A DNA stretch of 64,000 nucleotides from contig LR990049.1 in assembly GCA_905147135.1 (NCBI GenBank), positions 9,627,428 to 9,691,427 of the forward strand. Direction: 5' to 3'. This document shows, one piece after another, positions 53,867-64,000 of the stretch. The notes under the pieces were generated by a model that was not told where the DNA came from, did not search any database, and was given only the letters and a program-made list of their open reading frames with translations. Positions within the stretch are counted from its first letter, which is position 1. Every line of letters starts with the position of its first letter. The translations under genes and the position numbers were made by a program. The stretch comes from Blastobasis lacticolella. Its lineage: Eukaryota; Arthropoda; Insecta; Lepidoptera; Blastobasidae.

Positions 53867-55079
53867 GATTCACGACTCACTTAGTTGTTGTATATAACAA
53901 TTAAGGTCCGAGGTACAATTGTTGTGTACGTAGGTACATAGTGTATTAGATTCAATGTTCGTTAGGGATAGATGGAGCTCAGTGAGCGGCTGCAGCCAAC
54001 ACGGCAACTTAATAACAACTTAGCCGGTCTCGCAGCTACGCCGGACCGCTCTGGAACGACGCTAGAACGAATAGTTTTCCAAGCAGTAGTAGGGATCCCA
54101 AGACTTTTAATAAGTTTGATGAAGAATTCTAATCAATTATTTTGTTAGTGTAGATACCTCCAGCAGTAGTGGATTACTACGAGTATGTGATGATGAAGTG
54201 ATGTTTTTTCGTTAGGAAATTAGGTGTTCTTTTCATATTCTCATATTTATAGCTACCTTCTCTTCGATACCTCAGCTACCTCAGATGTTTTACCTTCTCA
54301 TATTTAGATAATGATATTGCTTATTAAAGCTAGATAATTTTCGGGGTTGTAAAACATTCAATGAGTATCGAATAAAAATGTATGCGACAGCTTACCTTGA
54401 TTCATATTTATGAAATGTAGGTACTTACGCACTTTAACAGATTCCATAATCAGCTGCATTGTTTAAAATATATATTCAAATCGCAATAGACCGTGTAAAA
54501 TTTCCTCGCAAACTTTGAAACTAAAGGGAAAACTTAGAGTAAACCCAGTGGATGAATGAAAAATGCAGTGAAAAGGTCGCTAGGCAGGTGGCCAGCGAGC
54601 TCGCTTCGGGGTTTATTTATCTTCGCTCAAATGAAAAATTGAAATGAATGTAACTCTATGGGGCTCTGCCTCGTATTTGTTGATGAGGCGAAGGAAATGT
54701 TGGCACAATTTGGAGTTGGCTCGATATGAGTTTCACGTGGCCGTCCTGGCGCATTCGTAAATTAATAAGGCGCTTGTTAATTAGTAATTAGTAGAAGTTA
54801 TTGTCCTAAACGGAAAATAAAAGTTTACTTTCGGACTTGAGAGAGATCACCAGAATACCCTGCTGCCTTTTTTCTGGTCTAAGATGTTACCCCCCTCCCC
54901 CTCTACCTTAAATACGTTAGTCCCCTTGTATGAATCCAATGAAAGAAGGGGTGGTGGTATATGTACTTTACCTGCACTCCTCAAGATCATATTGCCTCTA
55001 AAGTATAGTTATCTATTATATTTACTTACTAATCACGTCTATATCTTAACACCGGTGTAGGCAAAGCTTCATAAAACTT

Positions 55080-55370
55080 TTTATTTTTAGACACAAAATA
55101 ACAGAATCAGCAGCTGGACTGGAACACTGCTATTTTTAGCTCAGATTAGATTTTTATATGACTACGATTCGGATGTGGAATGAGCTACCAGCCACAGTGT
55201 TTCCTTTAGACTATAACATGGGATCGTTCAAGAGGTATATTAGAGGTCTCTTCAGAGGCGGGCAACGCATTGGTAAATCCCATGGTGTTGCTGATGTCCA
55301 TACGCGACGGTGACCACTTTCCATCAGGTGGCCCGCTCGCCGGTTTGTCTGTCGTATAACATAAAATAAC
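55080..55370 (+). mobile_element. Jockey-like LINE C-terminus plus 3' UTR
   Basis: 'TTIRMWNELPATVFPLDYNM' and 'GSFKRYIRGLF' form the typical end of Jockey-group ORF2. It is followed by the 3' UTR block also found inverted at 35935-36060 ('ccatcaggtggcccgctcgc'). Strongly 5' truncated. Confidence 0.65.
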
Positions 55371-56344
55371 AAAAATACTAAGGTGGAAAACAAGCGTACG
55401 TACCCCTGCATTTATTTCGTAGGCGGCCGAAATGTTGCTAACTAGGTACTTCGCAACTCGCATTTTACTGTATTATGCTAGGGATAGCCAACATTTTCAG
55501 GACAATATACGTTCCTGCAGATATGTGCCCAAGATACGAGGGCAATAATGTTTCCGTTATCTCAATGAGGGGGCTGAAATTGAACTATTACGTTCCCTTA
55601 TTTATTACTTCGTTTTATGTGTTGTTGGGCGCCACGATTAATTTATTTTCGAATTCGTGCATACATATTATCTTTAGGTATACGTACATGATGTGAGTTT
55701 GGTATACATATCTAAATATAATAAGTTTTGGTTGCCAATTTATATCAACTTAACTATCATGACAGAGACTCTACTGCCTAATTGTGATAAGTGCTATTGT
55801 AGACTCGTCTATTGTGGGCTCGAGTCTGTTCATGTAACGAACTTCATTCGAGTCGTTAGTTATTATTAAGCGGTGATATTTGCTGTGGTGTATTTTTATA
55901 TTAAGTTTGTGCTACTCGAGAGACTAAGTAGTAGTTGCTTTAGGTTACGTTTTCGAACTCGATATTTAACAAAGCTCGAGTGTTTACGACTCGAGTTCTT
56001 TTTTAGACTCGAGTCCGTGTTCTGTTCATCCGCGAGCAATAGGTAGGTACTAAATGGCCCCGGGCCTATTTAACAGTCGGACTTAACCGTAGGACTTAAC
56101 AGCAATAGTAAGTCTGTAGTTCTTTTTTGACACTCTTGTGTGATAATTATGATGTAGCAATACAAAGCCTCATCAGACAAAGGAGGCTATCACTAATATC
56201 AATATTTACGAAGAAGAACAATTCTAAATGAAAATAGAGTAAAAAAACTTCTATCTCCACCCTTCATCTCCATAATCGCCAAGATTGTGATTATTGTTGG
56301 AACAAAAGAGACAAAAATCTAGTTTACCCTGTATTTATTCAATT

Positions 56345-56565
56345 ATAATTTACACTAGCGACCCGCTCCGGCTTCTCACGGTTAGCAACTTATATACCTA
56401 CCACCTCAACAAATTATACACCTAAACCTTCCTCATGAGTCATGACACACTCTGTGTATTGGTGAAAACCGTATTAAAATTGGTTCAGTAGTTTTTGAGT
56501 TTATCGCGAATAGACAGACAGACAGATGCGGCGTAGGACTTTGTTTTGTAATATGTAGTGATAGG
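56345..56565 (+). repeat. Dispersed repeat (ACTAGCGACCCGC start, GCGGCGTAGGACTTTG end)
   Basis: Starts 'actagcgacccgctccggct', continues 'aaattatacacctaaacctt', 'gaaaaccgtattaaaattgg' and 'agtttatcgcgaatagacag', and ends with 'gcggcgtaggactttgtttt'. A close copy of the second half is at 50690-50840, and related ones at 36720-37650. It is the most complete copy of this family in the window. Confidence 0.55.
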
Positions 56566-57369
56566 TACCTACTCTAAGTGGACTTCTTGGATTAATAAAC
56601 GAATTTTGTGAAGGAAAAGATACAAGCCAAAGGTAAATATTGGTATCAAGGCATCATCGCTATATCCCGCATTTGCATTCTGAAATTCTCATTGTGCTTG
56701 AAAGTTGGCAACCCTATTAGTGGTAACAACGTCCATGAATAAAACATTCCAATCAACTCAGTTTTGATTCCGTGTCTCTAAGTATTTCCACTCATAATAA
56801 AATGGCAGGCTGTCTGTATCTGAGGGATTTCCTTGAAGATATCGTCTGGAAATATGAATTTTTATAAGGTTCCATGGTTCGCGCGGGACTTCAGAGTTCG
56901 CTGGAGTGTGCCGTCGCGCCGTGCTTACGAAACAAGAAAAAAAATGTCTCTGTTTGTGACTATTTCCACCCCCATGATGGAGGGTGTGCGGGTATGCGCA
57001 GGGAAGCGTTTGTGAATATGAACCGTATATTGTATACAGAGCGCGGCGGCACGCGGGGAGGAGTGTTGTGAGGCGGGTCATTGATCCTCGTACTGCTTAA
57101 ATTTCGTGAATCAAATGCATCTGTTATTTCAGTAAAGTCTTATACACACATACCTGCTACAATTCGATAATCACAGAAACAAAAACTACTTACTATTACA
57201 TTGTCATGATTAGTAATTACTTCGCTACGTTTAAGTATCTATTACCTTACCTACACTGGCTATACCAGGAGGTTTGGTAAGTACCTACTTAATTGTAGAG
57301 GTACTTGCGCGACGTCGAGAGGCGGTTCTACAGCGTTATACAAATGAACATTTTCAATTTGTACGTAAT

Positions 57370-57480
57370 ACGTTTGGCATTAATGTCCCGGTTGTGCTCT
57401 CGCGCGCTAGGGCCCGGGGTCCGCCTTGACTATGATCCAGGATTTGGCAAATCAGGTAATTATGATGGAGCAGTGGAACA
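57370..57480 (-). mobile_element. SINE fragment
   Basis: 'ggcattaatgtcccggttgt' and 'ctatgatccaggatttggca' are the reverse complement of the distal body of the SINE at 15715 ('tgccaaatcctggattataa'). The head is missing. Confidence 0.55.
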
Positions 57481-57514
57481 ACCACATACACGTATAGGTA
57501 GATATTACATATAC

Positions 57515-57660
57515 ATACATCATCATCATCATATCAGCCGGAAGTCGCCCACTGCTGGGCATAGGCCTCCCCTAGAGATTTCCTCAAAGACCGGTCTTGT
57601 GCCTTCCGCATCCAGCTGGTACCTGCGGCTGGGTCGGTCCACCTAGTGGGAGGTATGCCC
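57515..57660 (-). mobile_element. RTE LINE C-terminal fragment
   Basis: The minus strand reads 'GIPPTRWTDPAAGTSWMRKA', then 'QDRSLRKSLGEAYAQQWATS' and ends in a GATGATGAT tail. This is the well-conserved terminus of RTE elements (GRPP.RW.DD....G..WM..AQDR..W.SLGEAY.QQW). Confidence 0.7.
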
Positions 57661-60479
57661 CCACATAATACTCTGCAAGTCTATAATTCCGTAAGTATTT
57701 ATTTTTACACAGCCATGTACAAACAATCTTTTACGCTCCCACCAGTCTTGTTTAGAAGACTTGAACATCTGGAGCTATTTTTAAATGATAGCTAGGTAGC
57801 TTCCCATTCAGAGTAACGTCGAGTCGGCGCCGCCCCCGTCCCACAGGACGCAATTTCCCTCACGTAACACAACACAAAACGTACATTGCATTACATTCCC
57901 CTAATTTCCCCGTATAATATCATTTATGGGTAGGATGTTTTTAATTTATTACCAGAGGAACGAGATGGCGTTTAGAATTTACGAGACTTTAAACTAATTA
58001 GGTCTACCTATCTATTATTTTCAATTGATGTAGTTAATTGATTTTCATTTATGAGTTGGTTGATATGCTTACCTTGCTTACCTACTTACATTAAATTTCC
58101 TATTTTCTTTTATTTTTACTTGTAGTTTCTGTAGCTAATAGCTATAGGTATTTACGTGTACTTTGGAGGCTTTTGGAGGATGAGATAAAAGCTTCACTTT
58201 TGGTTCTGGTTTATTTTGACGGTCGCAATTTATTTTTATACCAATAAACACAGTTGTTTATTATGCCGCTGTTTTGTATCCCTATCAAGTTAAAGTTACA
58301 GGTAGCCACAGAACATATGCTAGGAATATTCATTCATTCATTCATTCATATTTATTTTTACTTTTCGGCTTCATTGCAACAATATACCTACATTCTCGTA
58401 ACACACAAAAGGTTTCGTAATATTTCGTCTCTTGTAACATTGAGACGTTATTTAGCAAGGACCAGTTTCTCGGAGGACGGTCGTGGACCCAACCGGCGCG
58501 TCGGCGACGCGGCGGGTCGTCACCCCCCGTACCCCAATGTCGGCGGGACGAGAAGATCGCAACGGTCGCTTACCTCTCCTGTCTGGAGCAACGCTATCTC
58601 TCTATTTTATTTACTTAGGGCGAAACGAAATGCTTACTTACACCTGTGGTCGGCTGTACCTTGCTGCATTAATTCGATTTATTTGTAGCTACCTTTGCAG
58701 ACACGATTATTAATTTTAATGAAGAAAAGCTAAGCAAAGAAGTCAATAAACGATATTTTCTATAGTTATCCTTCTAGTTAAGTTCATTACGGCGAAATTC
58801 ATCACATCATAATTATCTCTTCAGAGCAAAGGGCCGTCGGTCCGTTGTTTACAATCTTTATATCGGCTTCTTTTTCATAATCATAATCATTTATTCAGTC
58901 ATCACAGGTACATAAAGGTGGTAATATTCTTTCTTTTTCACTTTGGTTCAATGGCTCAATTTGATGTCTTGTAACTTTCTATAGTAAATATCAATTTTGA
59001 GGCTCCCTCCCTTCGCCATTCGTGTATGTTCAATCATGATAATCACCTTGTCTACAAATAATGTTTTAACTTTTACATATGTAGAATGAGTATAACGGTT
59101 TCTTTTTTGCATTATGCAGGGCATCTAGAACTACTTTTTCTACCCCGACCTAAATAGGGCTTTCACCAAAAATAAGTGCTGAAAAGACTAGCCCGCTTCG
59201 AGCTCAGCCGTCCATTAACATTCTGCTTTTTATGTTATGAGGCCAACATTGGAGGCAACCTTGACCGCTTTCATGCTTTTATGGCCATAACATGTGTTCA
59301 GTATTAAAAAGCCTGGATAAAAATACGCTGAATGGGGAGTGCTTTGCTTTAAAAGGCCGTGTAGCCGGCTTGGGCGAAGGCTGTAGGCCAGTGAATGACG
59401 CAAGATACGATTGCGACTTCTGAATATCGTACTAAAGAAATATTCATTTATGTAGTGATAAACTCTAATGTGGTTTGTTTTATTGACACTGTCGTTAACT
59501 ACGGAATGTACATTGAAAGGAATTTACGGTAAAGTTGCGGTAATAAATTAGAAATGAACATTTATCATTGTTTTAATAAATTATATCGTTGCGAATTCAC
59601 TAGATAATTAAAAAATTATGATAGTAGTTAATTACTAATAGAATGAATACATTTCTTTTTAATTTTTTTGTTATTAAAATGTTATGAAATTTTTTCGTTT
59701 TAGAATAGATTCTTTCAGCCTTTTTTACAGTAATGCACTTCTTATGTAGCTGTTTGAAGAAAATATCGGACAATCTTTTTAAGTGGCTAATGTCGCACCT
59801 TTAAACTAATATAACACTAGTATTTCGCACCAGAATACTTAATTTTGCAAATAAAATCAAATAATTAACACATATGGATCAACATAGAAATAGTAACATC
59901 GAAGTTCATCGAACTCACAAACTGAGCTAGAGTGCGTCTATTGAGCCGTATCCAGCGAACAGGCAGAGCAGAAGTGCAGGAAATGCTCTTTATTAGTTGT
60001 TGTCCGTTTATTGTCCGTTAGTGCGAGTTCACAAAGGAATTTTTCAAAGTTAGAGCAAAGGAAGCTAGCGAAGAACGCCGGCGCAAAGTAATTGGCGGCT
60101 GGGCGGCCGGACGGCCTGCAACTACCCGCGATGAAGTAAATCCCCGTCTACCCGCATCCCGCCGTGCTGCGTAATTTAATTCCAGCTAAACTGCGAATGA
60201 TTTACCATGCCATTAACGGATAAAGCGATTGCCTTTTAAATCCCGGATAAGTCCAGCCGTACCCTATGGCTCACCTTATATTGGAGAGCAGTCAATCGAT
60301 TGTAGTACATATTGCTTTGTAATCCCTATTTCTATCCCTATTGGAGTGGGATAAGCAATTATTCGTGATTAGAATAATATGAATGAATAATATTTTTGTG
60401 TTTCTAGTAGAACTAATGTTACCGACATAGGTTCTAGAGTCGCAAAACTAAAGTGCTAAAGTGATAGTGAGCATCGATG

Positions 60480-60655
60480 GCGGATGGGAGAGATAGGTTC
60501 TTAAATGGCGACCACGCACAGGAAATCGAAGAGTAGGGCGGCCCTCAAGAGATGAACGATCTGGCAAAGTTCCTGGGGAGTCGATGGGTGCAAGTGGCTA
60601 CAGAACCGATAGTTGTGGACCGTGGAAGACTTTGGTGAGGGGCCACCATATAGTT
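60480..60655 (+). mobile_element. RTE LINE C-terminal remnant
   Basis: Plus-strand pieces 'gggtgcaagtggctacagaa' and 'tagttgtggaccgtggaaga' correspond to the RTE blocks for SRWMQVA.DR and a W.TV.W-like end. Frames are broken. It abuts a minus-strand RTE fragment, so two insertions meet tail to tail. Confidence 0.5.
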
Positions 60656-60659
60656 TATA

Positions 60660-61110
60660 CTAGTCTTCGGCATCCATAGAGGCGAGTTTATTAGCACACA
60701 TGTCATTCTTAACAACCTTAACAACGTCTAGCCATCGCTTTTTAGGCCAGCCTCAGCTTCTTTTTATTTTATCCCTAATTTGCCAATCTGCGTAAGACGT
60801 GGCCAAACCGCGTATGCCAAGGCTACCGCGTGCGTGGGTGTTTCGGACGCGATCTTTACGTGAAACTCCACACATCCACCGCTGCATCTCCATTTCTGTG
60901 ACGCGTAGCTCCTGTTTGTGTCGCTCTAGTAGGGGCTACATTTCGCTGCCGTATAGGAAAGCAGTCTAATCATGGTCTTGACTGGTCCCTTCAGGTTTAC
61001 CGGCACTTTGGTGTCACAGATGGCACTCGTAACCTCCCGCCATTTGGCCAAAGCCGCGAATATTCGGGCTTTGACATCGCTGTCGATGTCCCCAGTTGCA
61101 GTAAGTACCA
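60660..61110 (-). mobile_element. RTE LINE reverse-transcriptase C-terminal fragment
   Basis: The minus strand reads 'VLTATGDIDSDVKARIFAAL', 'AKWREVTSAICDTKVPVNLK', 'GPVKTMIRLLSYTAAKCSPY' and later pieces of the 'EM.RWMCG' and 'R..KRWLDVVK' blocks. The known RTE pattern is DG.ID.DV..RI.A.WAKWRE..GV.CD...P..LKGK.YK. Stops follow, so it is inactive. Confidence 0.7.
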
Positions 61111-63814
61111 TGAAATATAATCAATATTCGTCTCTAAAAGGCAGCCTGATTGTAAGTTACTCGCAAACCTACCTATTTAGCTACACACCCCCCCAACGGT
61201 GTCAATCCCGCGCTGAGATGTTGCGCCTGCGGTCGCTTTCTGGCGGGGGCTAGCCGCAACCGCCGCTCCCACCTCGCCGACGCCGACCGCACATTTCCGC
61301 ACTGTTTCATCAATTCACCATTCCTTGTTAGCTATACTTACTACTTATTACATGTGTTACATGCTATTATACATTAGTAGTGTGGTATGTTGAAGTTTGG
61401 GGCTTCATAGGAATATTTAGTCCTTTCGTAGGTAATAAAATAATTTATTTTCCACACACAACATAAGTAAAATACAAAATGTTCCTTATAAATTATACTT
61501 ATGGAAGACATAGTTGGCATAGTAAATTAGACGAGAAGTTTATTTATGTAAAATTAGATAAGAGTTTCAATACCTAATTAATATGTAAAATGGGTTGGCT
61601 TGGCATATAGTCTACCTACTTAATACTCAGATATTGTGAGTTTAACCATCGAATAACGTCCCCTTTGTCCGCAATCAATACACCCTATAATGATGTGGTG
61701 GGGATTTTACACATCGTCAATACGGGCATTCTGGACAGGTAATGCCGAGGGTGGGTGGGTATTACACCACCCACTGCCTATTGTCTGCAATACCTAGGCA
61801 ATTGTTCGATTAATATATTCTGTTTAGGGTTTCATACTTACCAGATACGTTACAGGGCTATAATCTGTAACTCAGTTGTTCATCTTTATCGAATTAGGGC
61901 GTCCGACTCGCACTTGGCCGGTTTTTACCAGTTGAAATCTATCTAAATAAAAGAGAGTAGGTAGGTACCTACCACAGATAAAATTTACATAAACAACAAG
62001 CTCGACAAAATTGTAATCCTCTTAAAAGCGAGACGCTTACCACGCGGCATTAAAGCAGATGTTGGAAAATGAATTTATTTCATGTCGCCACGAAGGAAGG
62101 TGAGGACGAAATCCATTCGCGTATAGTGGATAATCCGGGAGCCAGACTCCGCGGCGAGCGTTCACGAATATAAAGGGAATGCTTCCTATTGATCGAAAAA
62201 TAGTTGCCACATAATAACTTTGTGGTGACGGAGCGGCACGATGTGAGTCAGGATATTAAATTCGAGCTGTCTTTAAAATTATCCGCGTCGGTATTTTCGT
62301 CTTAGACTTGTTAAGTTGATACATTTATTCGCGGATTTAAGTAATTTACGAAAGTCTATTTCTGTCTACCTATTATAGGTACCTAAATGCGAAACTTAGT
62401 AGGTATTGTTCGGAATCTTGAAGATTACTTCTCGTCGAGACATTTCGTCGTATTCTGCTTGAATCAAGTCGCGGACAGAAATATAAGTTAAATAACTATT
62501 AAATGCCGTTGTATCTACTTAGATACTTCGTGCTAAAGTAAAACGTAACTTTTCATTTTATCAACAGGTAGTCTTTGTCATCGGAAAGCGTGTAAGAAGG
62601 GACAGTACCGCCATGGCACTAATCCGGAGAAATTCATCGAGTCCGAAGACCTTCCGGTGTCTTTGCCTGTAAATCCGGGCATTTGCAAGTTAAGTCGGAC
62701 ATTTTTATGTCTTCCTAGGAAGCGGGACACGGATAGCGTAGGTACGTGTATTTATTATGGCGTCGTGAAATGATTTTGGTTGTATTCCGGGACGCTTTTC
62801 CTCCTCGAAAAGTGGATAACGTTCTCAGACTCCAGACAGTACCTATGAATAGGTACTCTAAAATCTAAAACCACGAAGTGTAGAAATAACGTATACGGCA
62901 CCTAACGTTACTAGATAAACGTGGCGTAACTATTAAGACATTATCTACCTATGTATTAAATAGACATTTTTGTTTAAATACTAGGCAGGTTAGATTGTTT
63001 TATTTAAGAAGGTATATTATGTAGTTAAATACTTGTTTCAGATATAAAATGCATCAATGCACTCATCAATATACACTTACAAAATCTACGCAAAGCAAAA
63101 TGGAGCGCATATAGGTAGGTATAAGGCGAAGTCGAGACGGGTAGCACAAATCAATGTAATGTGTTCCAGCTAAGCAATCACGGGAAACCCGGCGCAGCTA
63201 CCCTGCGGCGAGCGGAGCTTTCGGCTGAGATCGCAGTTTCATTAATTAAATTAAAGAACCTAGACATGGTTAGGCTACTGCGTTGCTACACTTGCTCCTA
63301 AATTAGATTTTCCAACAGCTGTCGCGATGTATAATGCAGACCTATGTTACTATGTGCCTACCATCTAGATGCCTAGGCATCTAATCGGAAAAATACCTAC
63401 TTCTTTATACCTTAAAGATAGCCATAGCCACGCGTTGCTATAATAGGAAAACAACTCAGTTAGTGGAACTAAATTGTCGGTCCAAATAGCTCCTTTATTT
63501 AACAATCCCATAGAAATTAACGGCTTGAAGTTGTTCTTATATTTTTCAATATTTTGGATAGCTTCAGTAATTAATTGTTTTTTCTTCTCTCACCTGATGG
63601 GATGCATCGATGAGGCCGAATATATATTGGTTTTGCTTACCTAGAAGATAATTTTTGACTTGAAGGCTCCAATGTTATATTTTTAGGGGGAACAGTGATG
63701 CAGGCAGAGAGCCAGAGAGTTCCACTCCTTAGCTTTAGAAAAAGTATGCAAATCGTTAAGTAGGTACTTACATGATGGCGGGACGTCAACCATGTAGATG
63801 GTAAGGAGTACTTA

Positions 63815-64000
63815 CTAAGTAGTCTTATCATCATCATCATAATCTTAGTCACTCCCGTCATATGCCATGATCCGCCTTCCTACTCTTTCTTCTCCACTTC
63901 GCCCCGTTTTCGGCATCCTCGCGTCGTGACATAAGCCGTTGGCTATCGCAGCCGACTCAGCGTACTATTTTAAATTCAGCTAGCAAGCAAACAATCTGCA
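63815..64000 (-). mobile_element. RTE LINE C-terminal fragment, continues past the window
   Basis: (ATC)n, then 'cttcttctccacttcgcccc' and 'gttttcggcatcctcgcgtc', match the 28.9 kb RTE tail (coding DAEDRAKWRR...), with 'aagccgttggctatcgcagc' following. The element runs on toward the window end, where similarity fades near 63960. Confidence 0.6.

Larger units (their letters stand above)
52775..64000. other. Gene-poor flank upstream of the GILT array
   Basis: No host gene that I can recognise. It contains the repeat fragments listed separately, one unrecognised open frame at 53612-53866, a GC-rich patch at 58480-58580, another at 60060-60180, and a (CATT)n run at about 58330-58350. Open frames at 56758-57081, 57305-57646 and 58254-58688 are overlapping or repeat-derived and show no motif. 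The fragment at 61890-61920 ('gtccgactcgcacttggccg') is the end of a repeat very common in moth DNA. Confidence 0.5.

Noticed and set aside
56758..57081. 107-codon minus-strand open frame overlapping two plus-strand frames
   Set aside because: No motif, no splice support, and the opposite strand is equally open.
58254..58688. 144-codon plus-strand open frame
   Set aside because: Includes a (CATT)n microsatellite translation and a GC-rich patch; a second frame is open over the same patch. No motif.

Overview
The window looks like nuclear DNA from a moth or butterfly (Lepidoptera). It is AT-rich, full of short GGTAGGTACCTAC-type runs and (ATC)n/(AATAAA)n microsatellites. It is littered with retroposon and MITE debris: RTE-, Jockey- and CR1-like LINE pieces, tRNA-headed SINEs and foldback elements. 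Genes are split by introns with GT/AG splice sites. There are no operons, ribosome binding sites, CRISPR arrays or bacterial features. The species cannot be named from the sequence.

The one clear host gene cluster is a head-to-tail array on the minus strand (25.3-52.7 kb) of GILT genes (gamma-interferon-inducible lysosomal thiol reductase family). Four copies have complete reconstructable reading frames: GILT-1 (5 exons, 229 aa, CPDC active site), GILT-2 (4 exons, 199 aa, CGGC), GILT-3 (4 exons, 199 aa, CGAC) and GILT-5 (4 exons, 205 aa, CGDC). GILT-4, between GILT-3 and GILT-5, is broken: an RTE-LINE fragment replaces the signal-peptide exon and the CXXC half of the next exon, and its GILT signature has a His-to-Asn change. 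GILT-4 and GILT-5 share intronic sequence, including one old RTE remnant, so they come from the youngest duplication. All copies presumably encode secreted or lysosomal enzymes that reduce disulfides; how they divide the work is not visible in the sequence.

Region by region: 1-10.6 kb has no supportable gene, but holds a promoter-like CCAAT/CRE/TATA cluster at 4.79-4.83 kb and CpG-rich patches with AP-1 and CRE sites. 10.6-16.7 kb is retroposon debris: RTE pieces, a decayed Jockey-like LINE on the minus strand, a mariner scrap and a SINE. 18.9-22.4 kb holds a foldback MITE, a 5'-truncated Jockey-like LINE with one frameshift, and a dispersed element carrying a G-rich 22-bp minisatellite. 22.4-25.3 kb is repeat fragments. 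25.3-34.0 kb is GILT-1. Its introns host a broken THAP-domain gene on the opposite strand, several RTE fragments, a long-armed foldback element, and a LINE whose 933-codon endonuclease/reverse transcriptase frame is still fully open. 34-52.7 kb is the rest of the GILT array, with MITEs, a SINE bearing a nested insertion, and LINE tails between and inside the genes. 52.7-64 kb has no recognised gene, one unrecognised 84-codon open frame and more RTE remnants.

Exon coordinates were derived by hand from splice consensus, frame continuity and agreement between paralogues. Element boundaries are approximate unless an exact inverted repeat is quoted.
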